From Paenibacillus sp. HB172176 (GTDB lineage: Bacteria > Bacillota > Bacilli > Paenibacillales > Paenibacillaceae), in assembly GCF_011947265.1 (NCBI RefSeq), contig NZ_JAATHD010000016.1, positions 1-64,000 of the forward strand: a stretch of 64,000 nucleotides of DNA, given 5' to 3'. The notes beneath the pieces were generated by a model. The model was not told where the DNA came from and ran no database searches. It was given only the letters and a program-made list of their open reading frames with translations. The translations under genes were made by a program, and so were the position numbers. Of this stretch, positions 23,279 to 31,974 are shown piece after piece (within the stretch, counting starts at the first letter, position 1; each line of letters begins with the position of its first letter).

Positions 23279-25999
23279 TTACGAGCTTATCTTGGTTGCC
23301 TGGAACTGCTCCATCGTCATGAGCACCTCGCGAGGTTTGCTGCCTTCATACGGCCCCACCACGGAACGAGCTTCCATCTGATCGATAAGACGGGCGGCTC
23401 GGGTATACCCTATTCTCATTCTTCGCTGCAGCAACGATACAGAAGCTTGCTTAGCTTCGACGACGATCTGAACGGCTTGATCAAACAATTCATCAAGCTG
23501 CATATCCTCGTTCTGCGACTCCTCGTCTACTTCCGGGACGAGATCTTCCTTGTACTCCGCCTCGGCTTGATCTCTGGAATAAGAAACAAGAGCTTCAACC
23601 TCTTGATCCGACAGGAACGCTCCCTGCACACGGATTGGCTTCGACATGCCGACGGGCAGGAACAGCATATCGCCTCTTCCCAGCAATTTCTCAGCGCCCG
23701 CCATATCCAGAATCGTTCTGGAATCGACTTGGGATGACACGCCGAATGCAATGCGGGACGGGATATTCGCTTTGATTACACCGGTAATGACATCGACGGA
23801 CGGCCGCTGCGTCGCAATGATAAGATGAATCCCCGCGGCGCGCGCCATCTGGGCCAGTCTCGCGATGGAATCCTCCACATCGTTGGCGGCGACCATCATC
23901 AAGTCGGCAAGCTCGTCCACAATAACAACGATATAAGGAAGAACGGCCGCGGGATTTTCCGCCATCAGCGCATTATACCCTTCAATATTACGGGTAGCCG
24001 ATTTCGAGAACAACTCATAGCGTTTCTCCATCTCGACCACGATTTTTTTAAGCGCGAGCGACGCTCTCTTCGGATTTGTCACTACTGGCGCAAGCAGATG
24101 GGGAATGCCGTTATAAACGTTGAGCTCGACCATTTTGGGATCGATCATCAGAAACTTGACTTCATCCGGCTTCGCCTTGTACAGAATGCTTGTAATAATG
24201 CCGTTGATGCACACGGATTTCCCTGACCCCGTTGCGCCGGCTACCAGAAGATGGGGCATGCGCGCCAGATTGCCGACGATGGTCTGCCCCGCAATATCCC
24301 GGCCGAAGGCGATGGACAGCTTGGAAGACGAATTTTGGAAAGCCGGCGTTTCCATGACCTCCCGCATCGTGACCATCGATACCTCCATGTTCGGCACCTC
24401 GATGCCGATTGCGGATTTGCCCGGAATCGGTGCTTCCATTCGAATATCCTTGGCTGCAAGGGCAAGCGCGATATCATCCGTCAGACCGACAATCCTGCTG
24501 ACCTTCACGCCGCTCGCAGGCTGAACCTCGTAGCGCGTAACCGCAGGTCCTCTGACAACATCGAGCACCTTCGCTCTTACGCCGAAGCTTTCCAAGGTAG
24601 CTTCAAGCTTCCGCCGGGAATCGAACATATCGGAGGCGTCAGCCGCTTTCGCAAGACCGTTCGGCTTCTGCAGCAAGGTGAAGGGCGGCAAATAATAAGG
24701 TTTTTCCTTCTCCCCCGATTCCTCTTCGCTCTCCATCGGTCTTCTGGGAGCCGATTCCTCCGAATCGAACGAATCTCCTTGAACGAGAGCATCCGAATCC
24801 AGCAAGCGATTAGAAGTGCCTTGCTCGGAATCTTCTCTTCTTTCGTCCTCCGATTCTTCGCCGTACTGAACGTTCCCAAGGTGATTATCGATAAGCTCAG
24901 GGATCTCATCCCGTTGCTCGCCATACTGAGCCATAACGCTTTGTTCGGCGTTTTCTCCAGCTACGTCCGCAATTGGAAATTCGTTATGTATCCCGGCTTC
25001 CGTTAAGCCATCCATCGCTTCAGCATCCCAGGCACGATCAAGCTCATCCCTGTCCTTCCTTGCTGCCTCATTCCGTTCTGGAAGGCCGGAAGGCTCCCAA
25101 TCCTGAGTTGAATCGTTCAAATCGCTCTTCCAAGCCGGGGTCGGCCCGGAAGACAAATCATCCCCGTCATTCGCAAGAGCCCATTCGTCATGAGGCACTT
25201 CCTCTGGCTCCTCATGCCGGTCATGCTTCCAAGAGAAGAACAACGACTTTCTTTTCTTTGGAGGCTCCGGCATGTAGTCGATATCATCATCGATTACATC
25301 CCCGTCATCGGGTTCAGGAGCTTCATTCTGCGCGGCCGCGATAGCAAGCCTTCTGGAGCGCCGTTTATTTCGCTTGGCGTTGAGCAGCTTCAGCATATGG
25401 AGAAGCCGTTTCTTGAACAGCCCAAGCAACTCGACGTAGGACTTTCCTGTTATCAATAGAATAGAGATCGCATACATGACGAAATTTAAGATATAAGCGC
25501 CATAATAGCCGAACAACATGAACAAGACGGAATATTGAATCGCTCCCGCATAACCTCCGCTTATCGTTTTGCTCCCGATCCTGACATCGTCTTCGGGCGC
25601 CACCGTAATTAACTGGGTCTGAAGATCATCGCTTAATGCCCGCAGAATCATTCCCCCGGTTAGATTGCTTCTATCCAGTCCTTCCGTTCTTGCGTTAATT
25701 TCCGATATGGAGCTGCTGAGCGTTAAAGCAAGCACGAGAATGAGCAGTCCGGTTCGCCGGCTTGTCCAGCCCTTCGGCCAGGCTCGCTTGACCATGACAT
25801 GCAATCCGACATAAATGCCGACAAGCGCAAGCACAAAATAAAACTTGCCCAGCACTAACCCGAACAGCTTGGACAATGCGCGTCCAACAGCTGCCTCGCC
25901 TGACATCGCGATAATGGAAATAGTGATGAGCAGAATGCCGTAAACCTCATATTTTAATTGAGCGCCAATGGATTTTTTTCGTTTTCTTTTCTTCGCCAA
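23279..25999 (-). CDS. ftsK: FtsK/SpoIIIE family DNA translocase
   Basis: About 906 residues with the TTG start at 25999, which has AGAGGTG six bases upstream and gives the basic N-terminus KKRKRKKSIG. The membrane domain has about four helices (about 20-210), followed by a roughly 250-residue acidic linker rich in D, E and S, then the motor with Walker A GATGSGKSVCING and Walker B VVIVDELADLMM. A C-terminal winged-helix gamma domain (ASVSLLQRRMRIGYTRAARL) recognises orienting DNA sequences. The protein pumps DNA through division or sporulation septa; the position after tepA-ylzJ matches spoIIIE of B. subtilis. Acting as SpoIIIE is inferred from position, not sequence. Confidence 0.95.
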   Translation of the reverse strand: MAKKRKRKKSIGAQLKYEVYGILLITISIIAMSGEAAVGRALSKLFGLVLGKFYFVLALVGIYVGLHVMVKRAWPKGWTSRRTGLLILVLALTLSSSISEINARTEGLDRSNLTGGMILRALSDDLQTQLITVAPEDDVRIGSKTISGGYAGAIQYSVLFMLFGYYGAYILNFVMYAISILLITGKSYVELLGLFKKRLLHMLKLLNAKRNKRRSRRLAIAAAQNEAPEPDDGDVIDDDIDYMPEPPKKRKSLFFSWKHDRHEEPEEVPHDEWALANDGDDLSSGPTPAWKSDLNDSTQDWEPSGLPERNEAARKDRDELDRAWDAEAMDGLTEAGIHNEFPIADVAGENAEQSVMAQYGEQRDEIPELIDNHLGNVQYGEESEDERREDSEQGTSNRLLDSDALVQGDSFDSEESAPRRPMESEEESGEKEKPYYLPPFTLLQKPNGLAKAADASDMFDSRRKLEATLESFGVRAKVLDVVRGPAVTRYEVQPASGVKVSRIVGLTDDIALALAAKDIRMEAPIPGKSAIGIEVPNMEVSMVTMREVMETPAFQNSSSKLSIAFGRDIAGQTIVGNLARMPHLLVAGATGSGKSVCINGIITSILYKAKPDEVKFLMIDPKMVELNVYNGIPHLLAPVVTNPKRASLALKKIVVEMEKRYELFSKSATRNIEGYNALMAENPAAVLPYIVVIVDELADLMMVAANDVEDSIARLAQMARAAGIHLIIATQRPSVDVITGVIKANIPSRIAFGVSSQVDSRTILDMAGAEKLLGRGDMLFLPVGMSKPIRVQGAFLSDQEVEALVSYSRDQAEAEYKEDLVPEVDEESQNEDMQLDELFDQAVQIVVEAKQASVSLLQRRMRIGYTRAARLIDQMEARSVVGPYEGSKPREVLMTMEQFQATKISS

Positions 26000-26054
26000 T
26001 TCCGTCACCTCTGGTTTCTCATTATAGCACAAACCAGGATTTGGGTCGAAGATT

Positions 26055-26300
26055 TCATCCTTGGCCTTCGCGATTGCGCTCCTCTGCCCCGGAATAATGA
26101 ATCAAAGTTCCCGGAGCGAGTTCGGGACGCAAATAATCGTCTAATCTGCATTCGAGCAGCCTTACGATACGCCCGATTCCCGGTGCAACCGCGACGATCT
26201 GCATGCGAATGCCCCCCGTGCTGATTTCATGCAACTGCTCAGGCTCTTGATCGTAGCCCTGAAAGACAAGCTCGAATGGAACGGCGGTATATAAGGTCAT
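26055..26300 (-). CDS. ylzJ: YlzJ-like family protein
   Basis: 81 residues, a small conserved Bacillales protein of unknown function found between tepA and spoIIIE. It begins MTLYTAVPFELVFQGYDQEP and has the typical MQIVAVAPGIGRIVRLLECR core. The ATG overlaps the tepA TGA by four bases (ATGA), so it is coupled to tepA. No membrane segment or catalytic motif is seen. Confidence 0.88.
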   Translation of the reverse strand: MTLYTAVPFELVFQGYDQEPEQLHEISTGGIRMQIVAVAPGIGRIVRLLECRLDDYLRPELAPGTLIHYSGAEERNREGQG

Positions 26301-27067
26301 TTTTCTTCGCTCCCCTCTTCCGTTTCCAGCGCGCTTGCCTTGCGATGATCGATTAATTGCGACAAAGCGCGCAGCGCATCGCCAAGTCCGCCCATCTCGT
26401 CGATCAGGCCATGCTTGACCGCATCGGGACCAATCACTGTCGTTCCGATATCTCTGGCCAGCTCTCCGGTTTTGAACATAAGCTCCTTGAACTTCCTCTC
26501 CTTGATATTCGAATGCGCAATAACGAAGCGCACCACTCTCTCCTGCATCTTGTCCAAATATTCGAACGTCTGGGGAACCCCGATTACCATTCCGTTAAGA
26601 CGTATGGGATGTATGGTCATCGTTGCCGATTCTGCGATGAAGGATTTGTCGCCGGCAACCGCAATCGGCACACCGATGGAATGCCCCCCTCCGAGAACAA
26701 GCGTAACCGCCGGCTTGGACAGTGAAGCAATCATTTCCGCTATGGCAAGCCCCGCCTCGACATCGCCTCCTACCGTATTCAGCACAATCAGCACGCCTTC
26801 GATTTTATGATTTTGTTCGACAGCGACAAGCTGCGGAATAACATGCTCGTATTTTGTCGTTTTGTTCTGGGGAGGAAGAATCATGTGGCCTTCCACTTGT
26901 CCAATAATCGACATGCAGAATATATTGGACTCCGCCGGCACTGGAGGGCCTGTCGTGCCCAGTTGCCCGATGCTTTCGATCGCCGCGCTTGCCTTTTTCT
27001 TCTCATCGCCGCCTGGATCAGGCTGCTCGGAGCGACCTCCGTTTATCCGTTCGTTGGTCGAAATCAT
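26297..27067 (-). CDS. tepA: Translocation-enhancing protein TepA (ClpP-like serine protease fold)
   Basis: 256 residues. A ClpP/crotonase-fold protein; the B. subtilis homologue supports pre-protein translocation, and relatives are linked to sporulation. The putative nucleophile Ser lies in GGGHSIGVPIAV and a His in ATMTIHP, as in ClpP. The N-terminal 40 residues are low-complexity (SEQPDPGGDEKKK). The ATG at 27067 has GGGGG seven bases upstream; the other in-frame ATGs are either too close or lack a site. A sigma-G-like promoter lies 33-60 bases upstream. Confidence 0.9.
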   Translation of the reverse strand: MISTNERINGGRSEQPDPGGDEKKKASAAIESIGQLGTTGPPVPAESNIFCMSIIGQVEGHMILPPQNKTTKYEHVIPQLVAVEQNHKIEGVLIVLNTVGGDVEAGLAIAEMIASLSKPAVTLVLGGGHSIGVPIAVAGDKSFIAESATMTIHPIRLNGMVIGVPQTFEYLDKMQERVVRFVIAHSNIKERKFKELMFKTGELARDIGTTVIGPDAVKHGLIDEMGGLGDALRALSQLIDHRKASALETEEGSEEK

Positions 27068-27099
27068 GACCATTCCCCCTATTCGCAGTTCACTCGTCA

Positions 27100-27128
27100 T
27101 AGTATGGGGACGGCGCCCTAAATTATTC
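27100..27128 (-). promoter_or_regulatory. Sigma-G-like promoter of tepA-ylzJ-ftsK
   Basis: Minus strand GAATA (27124-27128), 17 bases, CATACTA (27100-27106). The -10 box is identical to that of sleB. The spacing is one base shorter than the usual 18. Confidence 0.5.
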
Positions 27129-27136
27129 TGCTCTTG

Positions 27137-27188
27137 GCAAAAAAAAAATCGCTCTCACACCCCGCGTATGCAGGATATAAAAGCGATT
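27137..27188 (-). terminator. Intrinsic terminator of rnjB
   Basis: Stem AATCGCT / AGCGATT (27147-27188) with a partly paired inner loop (CCTGC/GCGGG), followed on the minus strand by ten T. It lies just after the rnjB stop. Confidence 0.85.
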
Positions 27189-27211
27189 GCTTTCGTGATG
27201 GGTTACAAGCC

Positions 27212-28891
27212 TTATACCTCCATGATAATCGGCAATATCATTGGACGGCGACGTGTTTGCTCATAGAGGAAACGTCCCAGAGCGTCTTTCACATTTGTTT
27301 TGAGCGAAGCCCATTCGTTAACCTTGTCGTTCATGAGCTTGTTCAGCGTAGAGGATACGATCCGGTTCGCTTCATCGAGCAAGCCTTCGGATTCCCTTAC
27401 GTAGACAAAACCTCTTGAAATAATATCCGGACCGGACATAATGGTTCCGTCCTGCTTGCTTAATGTCACCACGACGACCAGAATGCCGTCCTGCGACAGA
27501 AGCTTGCGGTCGCGAAGTACGATGTTTCCTACATCGCCGACTCCCAAACCATCGATGAGCACATTCCCCGCTTGTACCTTGGAGCCTTTGCGCGCGTTGC
27601 CGCCTTGGAATTCGACAGTATCGCCGTTATCGACAATGAAGATATTCTCCTTCTCGATTCCGATTGCTTCTCCCAGCTTGGCGTGCTGGCGAAGCATGCG
27701 GTATTCGCCGTGAATGGGAATGAAAAACTTCGGTTTGATCAAATTCAGCATCAGCTTAAGCTCTTCTTGACTTCCGTGACCCGAGACGTGAACGCCGGAT
27801 ACGGAGCCCGGTCCATAGATGACATTCGCTCCCAAACGGAACAATTCATCTACTGTGCGTCCAACGTAACGTTCATTGCCAGGTATCGGCGTAGCGGCAA
27901 TGATTACCGTATCTCCCGGCAATATATCCACCTTCCGGTGTGTGGAACGAGCCATTCGCGTCAGCGCGGACATCGGCTCGCCCTGGCTTCCCGTGCACAG
28001 AATGGCAACGCGGTCTGCAGCCAGCTTGTTCACTTCCTCCGGCTCAATGATCATCCCCTCAGGAATATTCAGATAGCCAAGCTCGGAAGCAATGCCAACT
28101 ACGTTGACCATGCTGCGTCCGATTACTGCAATTTTGCGGCGGGTTGCGATTGCAGCGTTAACAATTTGCTGAATCCGATGAACATTCGATGCGAATGTCG
28201 CCACCACAACGCGCTGCGAGGATTTGCGGAAAATATCTTCCAGCTCTTCGCCGACATTGCTCTCGGATGGCGTGTAGCCAGGGCGCTCCGCATTGGTGCT
28301 GTCCGATAACAGAGCAAGTACGCCGCGACTTCCAATTTCAGCGATACGCTGCAAATCAGCGAATTGATCGTTGACGGGCGTATGATCGAATTTGAAGTCC
28401 CCTGTATGCACGACCGTTCCTTCAGGCGTGTCCAAGCATACGCCTACAGAATCCGGAATGCTGTGATTGGTAGCGAAGAAGCTTGCGCGAATCGATCCAA
28501 GCTGGAGCTCGGAATCCGCGTTGATGAGAATGCGTTTCGTCTCGCCAAGCAAGCCCGCTTCCTTCAATTTCCCTTCGATTAAGCCCAAAGTGAGCTTTGT
28601 GCCATAGATCGGCACATTCAGATGCTTGAGCACATAAGGCAGTCCGCCGATGTGATCTTCATGTCCATGTGTAATAAGAATGGCTCGAACCTTGTCGCGG
28701 TTCTCCGTAAGATAGGAGATGTCGGGAATGACAATATCAATGCCGAGCATGTCCTCCTCTGGAAATTTAAGCCCCGAATCAACGACAACAATATCATTGT
28801 TGTATTGAATGACATACATATTTTTTCCGATCTCGCCTACTCCACCTAGTGCAAAGATGAGCAGCTTATCTTGGTTGTTCTTCTTAGACAA
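27212..28891 (-). CDS. rnjB: Ribonuclease J (RNase J2-like)
   Basis: 559 residues. A beta-CASP metallo-beta-lactamase-fold enzyme with 5' exonuclease and endonuclease activity in RNA maturation and decay. The metal site is complete: His75, His77, Asp79 and His80 in THGHEDH, with later HTGDFKFD and the beta-CASP HVSGHGSQEE. Genomic position next to tepA matches rnjB (ymfA) of B. subtilis. A single rnjA elsewhere is likely. A TATAAT promoter about 155 bases upstream would give a long leader with a small hairpin. Confidence 0.93.
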   Translation of the reverse strand: MSKKNNQDKLLIFALGGVGEIGKNMYVIQYNNDIVVVDSGLKFPEEDMLGIDIVIPDISYLTENRDKVRAILITHGHEDHIGGLPYVLKHLNVPIYGTKLTLGLIEGKLKEAGLLGETKRILINADSELQLGSIRASFFATNHSIPDSVGVCLDTPEGTVVHTGDFKFDHTPVNDQFADLQRIAEIGSRGVLALLSDSTNAERPGYTPSESNVGEELEDIFRKSSQRVVVATFASNVHRIQQIVNAAIATRRKIAVIGRSMVNVVGIASELGYLNIPEGMIIEPEEVNKLAADRVAILCTGSQGEPMSALTRMARSTHRKVDILPGDTVIIAATPIPGNERYVGRTVDELFRLGANVIYGPGSVSGVHVSGHGSQEELKLMLNLIKPKFFIPIHGEYRMLRQHAKLGEAIGIEKENIFIVDNGDTVEFQGGNARKGSKVQAGNVLIDGLGVGDVGNIVLRDRKLLSQDGILVVVVTLSKQDGTIMSGPDIISRGFVYVRESEGLLDEANRIVSSTLNKLMNDKVNEWASLKTNVKDALGRFLYEQTRRRPMILPIIMEV

Positions 28892-28977
28892 GTGTATCTA
28901 TACCTCCTATAAATTTTCGTTTTTTCCACAAAAAGCCTTCCTATTGTACATTGCAAAATATGCGTATTGGTTATTAA

Positions 28978-28997
28978 CGTCAGATGCCGCTCTGACG
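28978..28997 (-). other. Small hairpin in the rnjB leader
   Basis: Perfect seven-base-pair stem CGTCAGA / TCTGACG with a six-base loop, between the predicted promoter and the rnjB start. Function unknown; it could shield the 5' end or serve as an autoregulatory site. Confidence 0.5.
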
Positions 28998-29043
28998 GTT
29001 TCATCCATTGCTATTCTATTGCCGCACCCAGTCACTTGTCCTC

Positions 29044-29073
29044 ATTATACATGATCAAAAAGAGTAAACACAA
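29044..29073 (-). promoter_or_regulatory. Promoter candidate for rnjB
   Basis: Minus strand -10 TATAAT (29044-29049), perfect; -35 TTGTGT (29068-29073) at 18 bases is moderate. The 267-base gap between dapA and rnjB holds this promoter, the dapA terminator and the leader hairpin, and no ORF. Confidence 0.5.
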
Positions 29074-29112
29074 GTCAAACCCTTAAATCGCATATTTATT
29101 AGCTTTCCCGCA

Positions 29113-29140
29113 ACAAAAAAACCGATGCGAGGAGCATCGG
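29113..29140 (-). terminator. Intrinsic terminator of dapA
   Basis: Perfect seven-base-pair stem CCGATGC / GCATCGG (29122-29140), five-base loop, followed on the minus strand by TTTTTTTG. It ends the dpaA-dpaB-dapG-dapA cluster. Confidence 0.9.
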
Positions 29141-29158
29141 CTGTTCATCGGGCGATTA

Positions 29159-30040
29159 TTAAATACGGTGAATAAGATCATGGAGAAATCTGGCTTCGGC
29201 GTCATTCACGTCGACTAGCGGAAGTCTGACTCCGCCGACCGGCAATCCTTTGAGACCCATAACGTACTTGACGGCCACCGGATTCGGCACGGGATGCGGG
29301 CATTGGAATAATCCCTTAAAGATCGGAAAGAGCTCCCCGTTCAGCTTCGCGGCGCGCTCATGCTGACCTGTTAGGTAGGCTTCGATCATCGCTTTCATCT
29401 CGGCGCCGATAATATGGCTGGCAACGCTCACGATGCCGTACCCGCCAATTGCAAGCGCAGGCAGAGTCGCGCTGTCATCGCCGCTGTACACCTTGAAGCC
29501 CTCCGGCGCCTGAGCGATAATTTGCGTCAATTGATCGAGCGAAGCGCAGTCCTTGGTCGCGACGATATTCTCGATCTGAGCAAGCCTCAACGTTGTCACC
29601 GCTGATATATTCACGCCCGTTCTGCCTTCCACGTTATACAGAATAACCGGAAGAGAAGTTGATTCCGCTATCGCTTTGAAATGCAGATACAGACCTTCCT
29701 GCGAAGGACGGTTATAGTATGGAGCTACGAGCAGGATACCGTCTACGCCGCACTCCTCCGCGGCCTTGGTCAGATGGATGGAATGAGCTGTATTATTGCT
29801 GCCCGTGCCGGCAATGATCTTGCAACGCCCGTCGACATGCTTCACGACAAATCGAAACAGATCCAGCTTCTCGTCCTCTGTCAAAGTAGGCGACTCGCCG
29901 GTCGTTCCGGAGACGACTAAACTGTCGCTCTTCTGATTATCGATCAAATAATCGATCAGCTTCTCCGTCGTTTGCCAATCAATATGTCCTTCCGCGTCGA
30001 ACGGCGTAACCATCGCGGTTATTAATCTTCCGAATTCCAT
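29159..30040 (-). CDS. dapA: 4-hydroxy-tetrahydrodipicolinate synthase
   Basis: 293 residues, normal length. Condenses pyruvate with aspartate semialdehyde, the first step of the diaminopimelate/lysine branch and the source of the dipicolinate precursor. The TTGESPTL phosphate-binding loop, the Tyr in ILYNVEGRTGVN and the Schiff-base Lys in VATKDCA are visible. GGAGGAG precedes the ATG. A perfect hairpin sits just upstream of that site. It closes the spore dipicolinate cluster, where it supplies DpaA with substrate. Confidence 0.95.
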   Translation of the reverse strand: MEFGRLITAMVTPFDAEGHIDWQTTEKLIDYLIDNQKSDSLVVSGTTGESPTLTEDEKLDLFRFVVKHVDGRCKIIAGTGSNNTAHSIHLTKAAEECGVDGILLVAPYYNRPSQEGLYLHFKAIAESTSLPVILYNVEGRTGVNISAVTTLRLAQIENIVATKDCASLDQLTQIIAQAPEGFKVYSGDDSATLPALAIGGYGIVSVASHIIGAEMKAMIEAYLTGQHERAAKLNGELFPIFKGLFQCPHPVPNPVAVKYVMGLKGLPVGGVRLPLVDVNDAEARFLHDLIHRI

Positions 30041-30057
30041 CGTTACTCCTCCTAGAA

Positions 30058-30076
30058 GGTTTTGCAGCGCAAAACC
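30058..30076 (-). other. Hairpin in the dapA leader
   Basis: Perfect eight-base-pair stem GGTTTTGC / GCAAAACC with a three-base loop, six bases upstream of the dapA Shine-Dalgarno. No T-tract follows. It may set the ratio between dapG and dapA by stabilising the downstream mRNA after processing. Confidence 0.55.
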
Positions 30077-30150
30077 AGCATCATCAGCATGATTTCGTAG
30101 TATAATTATAATTTTATTTTTTCTTTATAAAAACTGGGTGGAATTACAAG

Positions 30151-31365
30151 TTATAAATGCAGATCGAATTTGCTGTGCAAGGCTCGAAGCGCGGGAGCCA
30201 TGTCCTCCTCCCGCACCAATACCCATATCGTCGTATTGGAATCGGCCGATTGCAGAATATGAATGCCTTGCTGCGTCAATGCTTCCACGATACGCGCCAT
30301 AACGCCGGGTTCACCGTTCATGCCCCCGCCGATTACGGAAAGCTTGGCGCAGCCTGCTACGACAGCAGGCTTAAGTCCTGCATGTTCCAGCAAGCGTACT
30401 GCTTCCTTCGCATCCCGATCATAGACGGTGAATACCGCTCCGCTTGGCGTCACGTTGATGAAATCGACGCTGATATGATGCTTCGCCATCGTCTGGAACA
30501 CCTGCAACTGCATATCGCTCCGACCATCATTCGCGGCAACGGATATTTGCGTCAAGCCGGCAGCATGCGCAATTCCCGTCACATGACGATCCTGAAGCAC
30601 AAGCTCATCCCGGACCTTCCCGCGATCTGTCACCAGAGTGCCGGGCTCGTCGGAGAAGGTCGATCTGACGCGCACGGGAACGCGCGCTTGCTGCGCAATC
30701 TCGACTGCTCTTGGATGGATCACCTTCGCTCCATGTCTGGCAAGATTGCAAATTTCGGCATAGCTGACAACAGACAAAGGCCTCGCTTCGCTAACGATTC
30801 GAGGATCCGCAGTAAGAATGCCGTTCACATCTGTGTAAATATCGACAATTTCTGCATGCAAGGCCGCGCCAAGAGCCGTGGCGGACGTATCGCTTCCGCC
30901 GCGTCCGAGTGTTGTCACCTCTCCTAGCGAGGTCATCCCTTGGAAGCCCGCAACGATGACAATCTTGCCAAGCTGCAATTGCGTCAAGATTCGTTCCGGA
31001 TCTATTCGCTTAATTCGAGCGCTTCCGAATTGTTCATCCGTCATAATGCCTGCGGCACCGCCGGAGAAAGCGACAGCCGGCATGCCTCGTTCAATCAGCT
31101 TGGCGCATAACGCTGCCGCCGATATGAGCTCGCCGCAGCCAAGCAGCATATCCGTCTCACGCGGCGGCAAGCTGTGATGATCGTCCCTGACCAACTGCAG
31201 CAGCGTATCCGTCGCATAAGGATCGCCTTGCCTCCCCATCGCCGACACAACTACAACGAGGGCATAGCCTTTGTCCTTCTCCCTCGAAATATGATGAATG
31301 ACCTTGTCTCGCGCTTCATCCGTTGACAGCGACGTTCCCCCGAATTTCTGTACAAGAATTCGCAT
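30151..31365 (-). CDS. dapG: Aspartate kinase (DapG type)
   Basis: 404 residues. Phosphorylates aspartate, the first step to diaminopimelate, lysine, threonine and methionine. It starts MRILVQKFGGTSLS with the kinase signature, carries GRGGSDTSATALG, and ends in two ACT domains (from about 265; THISVAANDGRSDMQLQ-type and LSVIGGGMNGEPGVMARI). The position fits the DapG isoenzyme, which in B. subtilis is inhibited by diaminopimelate. The Shine-Dalgarno is weak (GCGGG), suggesting coupling to dpaB 15 bases upstream. The asd gene expected between dpaB and dapG is absent. Confidence 0.94.
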   Translation of the reverse strand: MRILVQKFGGTSLSTDEARDKVIHHISREKDKGYALVVVVSAMGRQGDPYATDTLLQLVRDDHHSLPPRETDMLLGCGELISAAALCAKLIERGMPAVAFSGGAAGIMTDEQFGSARIKRIDPERILTQLQLGKIVIVAGFQGMTSLGEVTTLGRGGSDTSATALGAALHAEIVDIYTDVNGILTADPRIVSEARPLSVVSYAEICNLARHGAKVIHPRAVEIAQQARVPVRVRSTFSDEPGTLVTDRGKVRDELVLQDRHVTGIAHAAGLTQISVAANDGRSDMQLQVFQTMAKHHISVDFINVTPSGAVFTVYDRDAKEAVRLLEHAGLKPAVVAGCAKLSVIGGGMNGEPGVMARIVEALTQQGIHILQSADSNTTIWVLVREEDMAPALRALHSKFDLHL

Positions 31366-31380
31366 AATGATGAGCCCGCG

Positions 31381-31974
31381 TCAGGATTGGGAACGATCGA
31401 TCAATAGAGGCTGAAGCTGTCTGCCTTGAAGCGCTGCTTCGCATGCTTCCATGACCATATCCATTCTGGCAACCAGAGAATTCGGTTTCTGCAGGGGATT
31501 GTCTTGGCCGAACGGCACGAAGTAGATATTCTTCGCAACCAGCAGCTTCGCGATATTCGCCGCATTCAGCCCCAGACCGTCATTCGTCGAGATCGCGAGC
31601 ACGACCGGTCTGCTGTTCCTCATCTGCGCCTTGGCAGCCATCAGCACCGCGCTGTCGGTAATGGCGTTCGCCAATCGGCTTGTCGTGTTTCCCGTGCAAG
31701 GCGCTATGACAAGCACATCCAATAGCTTGGATGGACCAAGCGGCTCAGCTTGCACGATCGTCGAAATAATTTCGTTGCCGGTTATGCCCGTCAACTGCTC
31801 CTGCCATTCTTTGGCCGTTCCGAATCTGGTATCCGTCGTAATCAGCGTATTCGAAACAATAGGCACAACCTTCGCTCCAGCATCGACGAAACGCTTGATT
31901 TCCGGCATAACCTCCGCAAACGTGCAATGCGAGCCGGACAAGGCATAGCCTACCGTAATTCCGTTCCAATTCAT
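31381..31974 (-). CDS. dpaB: Dipicolinate synthase subunit B
   Basis: 197 residues. A flavoprotein-like (UbiX/CoaC fold) subunit that with DpaA oxidises dihydrodipicolinate to dipicolinic acid in the mother cell. Typical motifs are YALSGSHCTF near the N-terminus, VIAPCTGNTTSRLANAITD, and LGLNAANIAKLLVAKN. The ATG at 31974 overlaps the dpaA TGA (ATGA) and has GGGGG eight bases upstream; the longer reading frame would read back into dpaA. Confidence 0.95.
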   Translation of the reverse strand: MNWNGITVGYALSGSHCTFAEVMPEIKRFVDAGAKVVPIVSNTLITTDTRFGTAKEWQEQLTGITGNEIISTIVQAEPLGPSKLLDVLVIAPCTGNTTSRLANAITDSAVLMAAKAQMRNSRPVVLAISTNDGLGLNAANIAKLLVAKNIYFVPFGQDNPLQKPNSLVARMDMVMEACEAALQGRQLQPLLIDRSQS

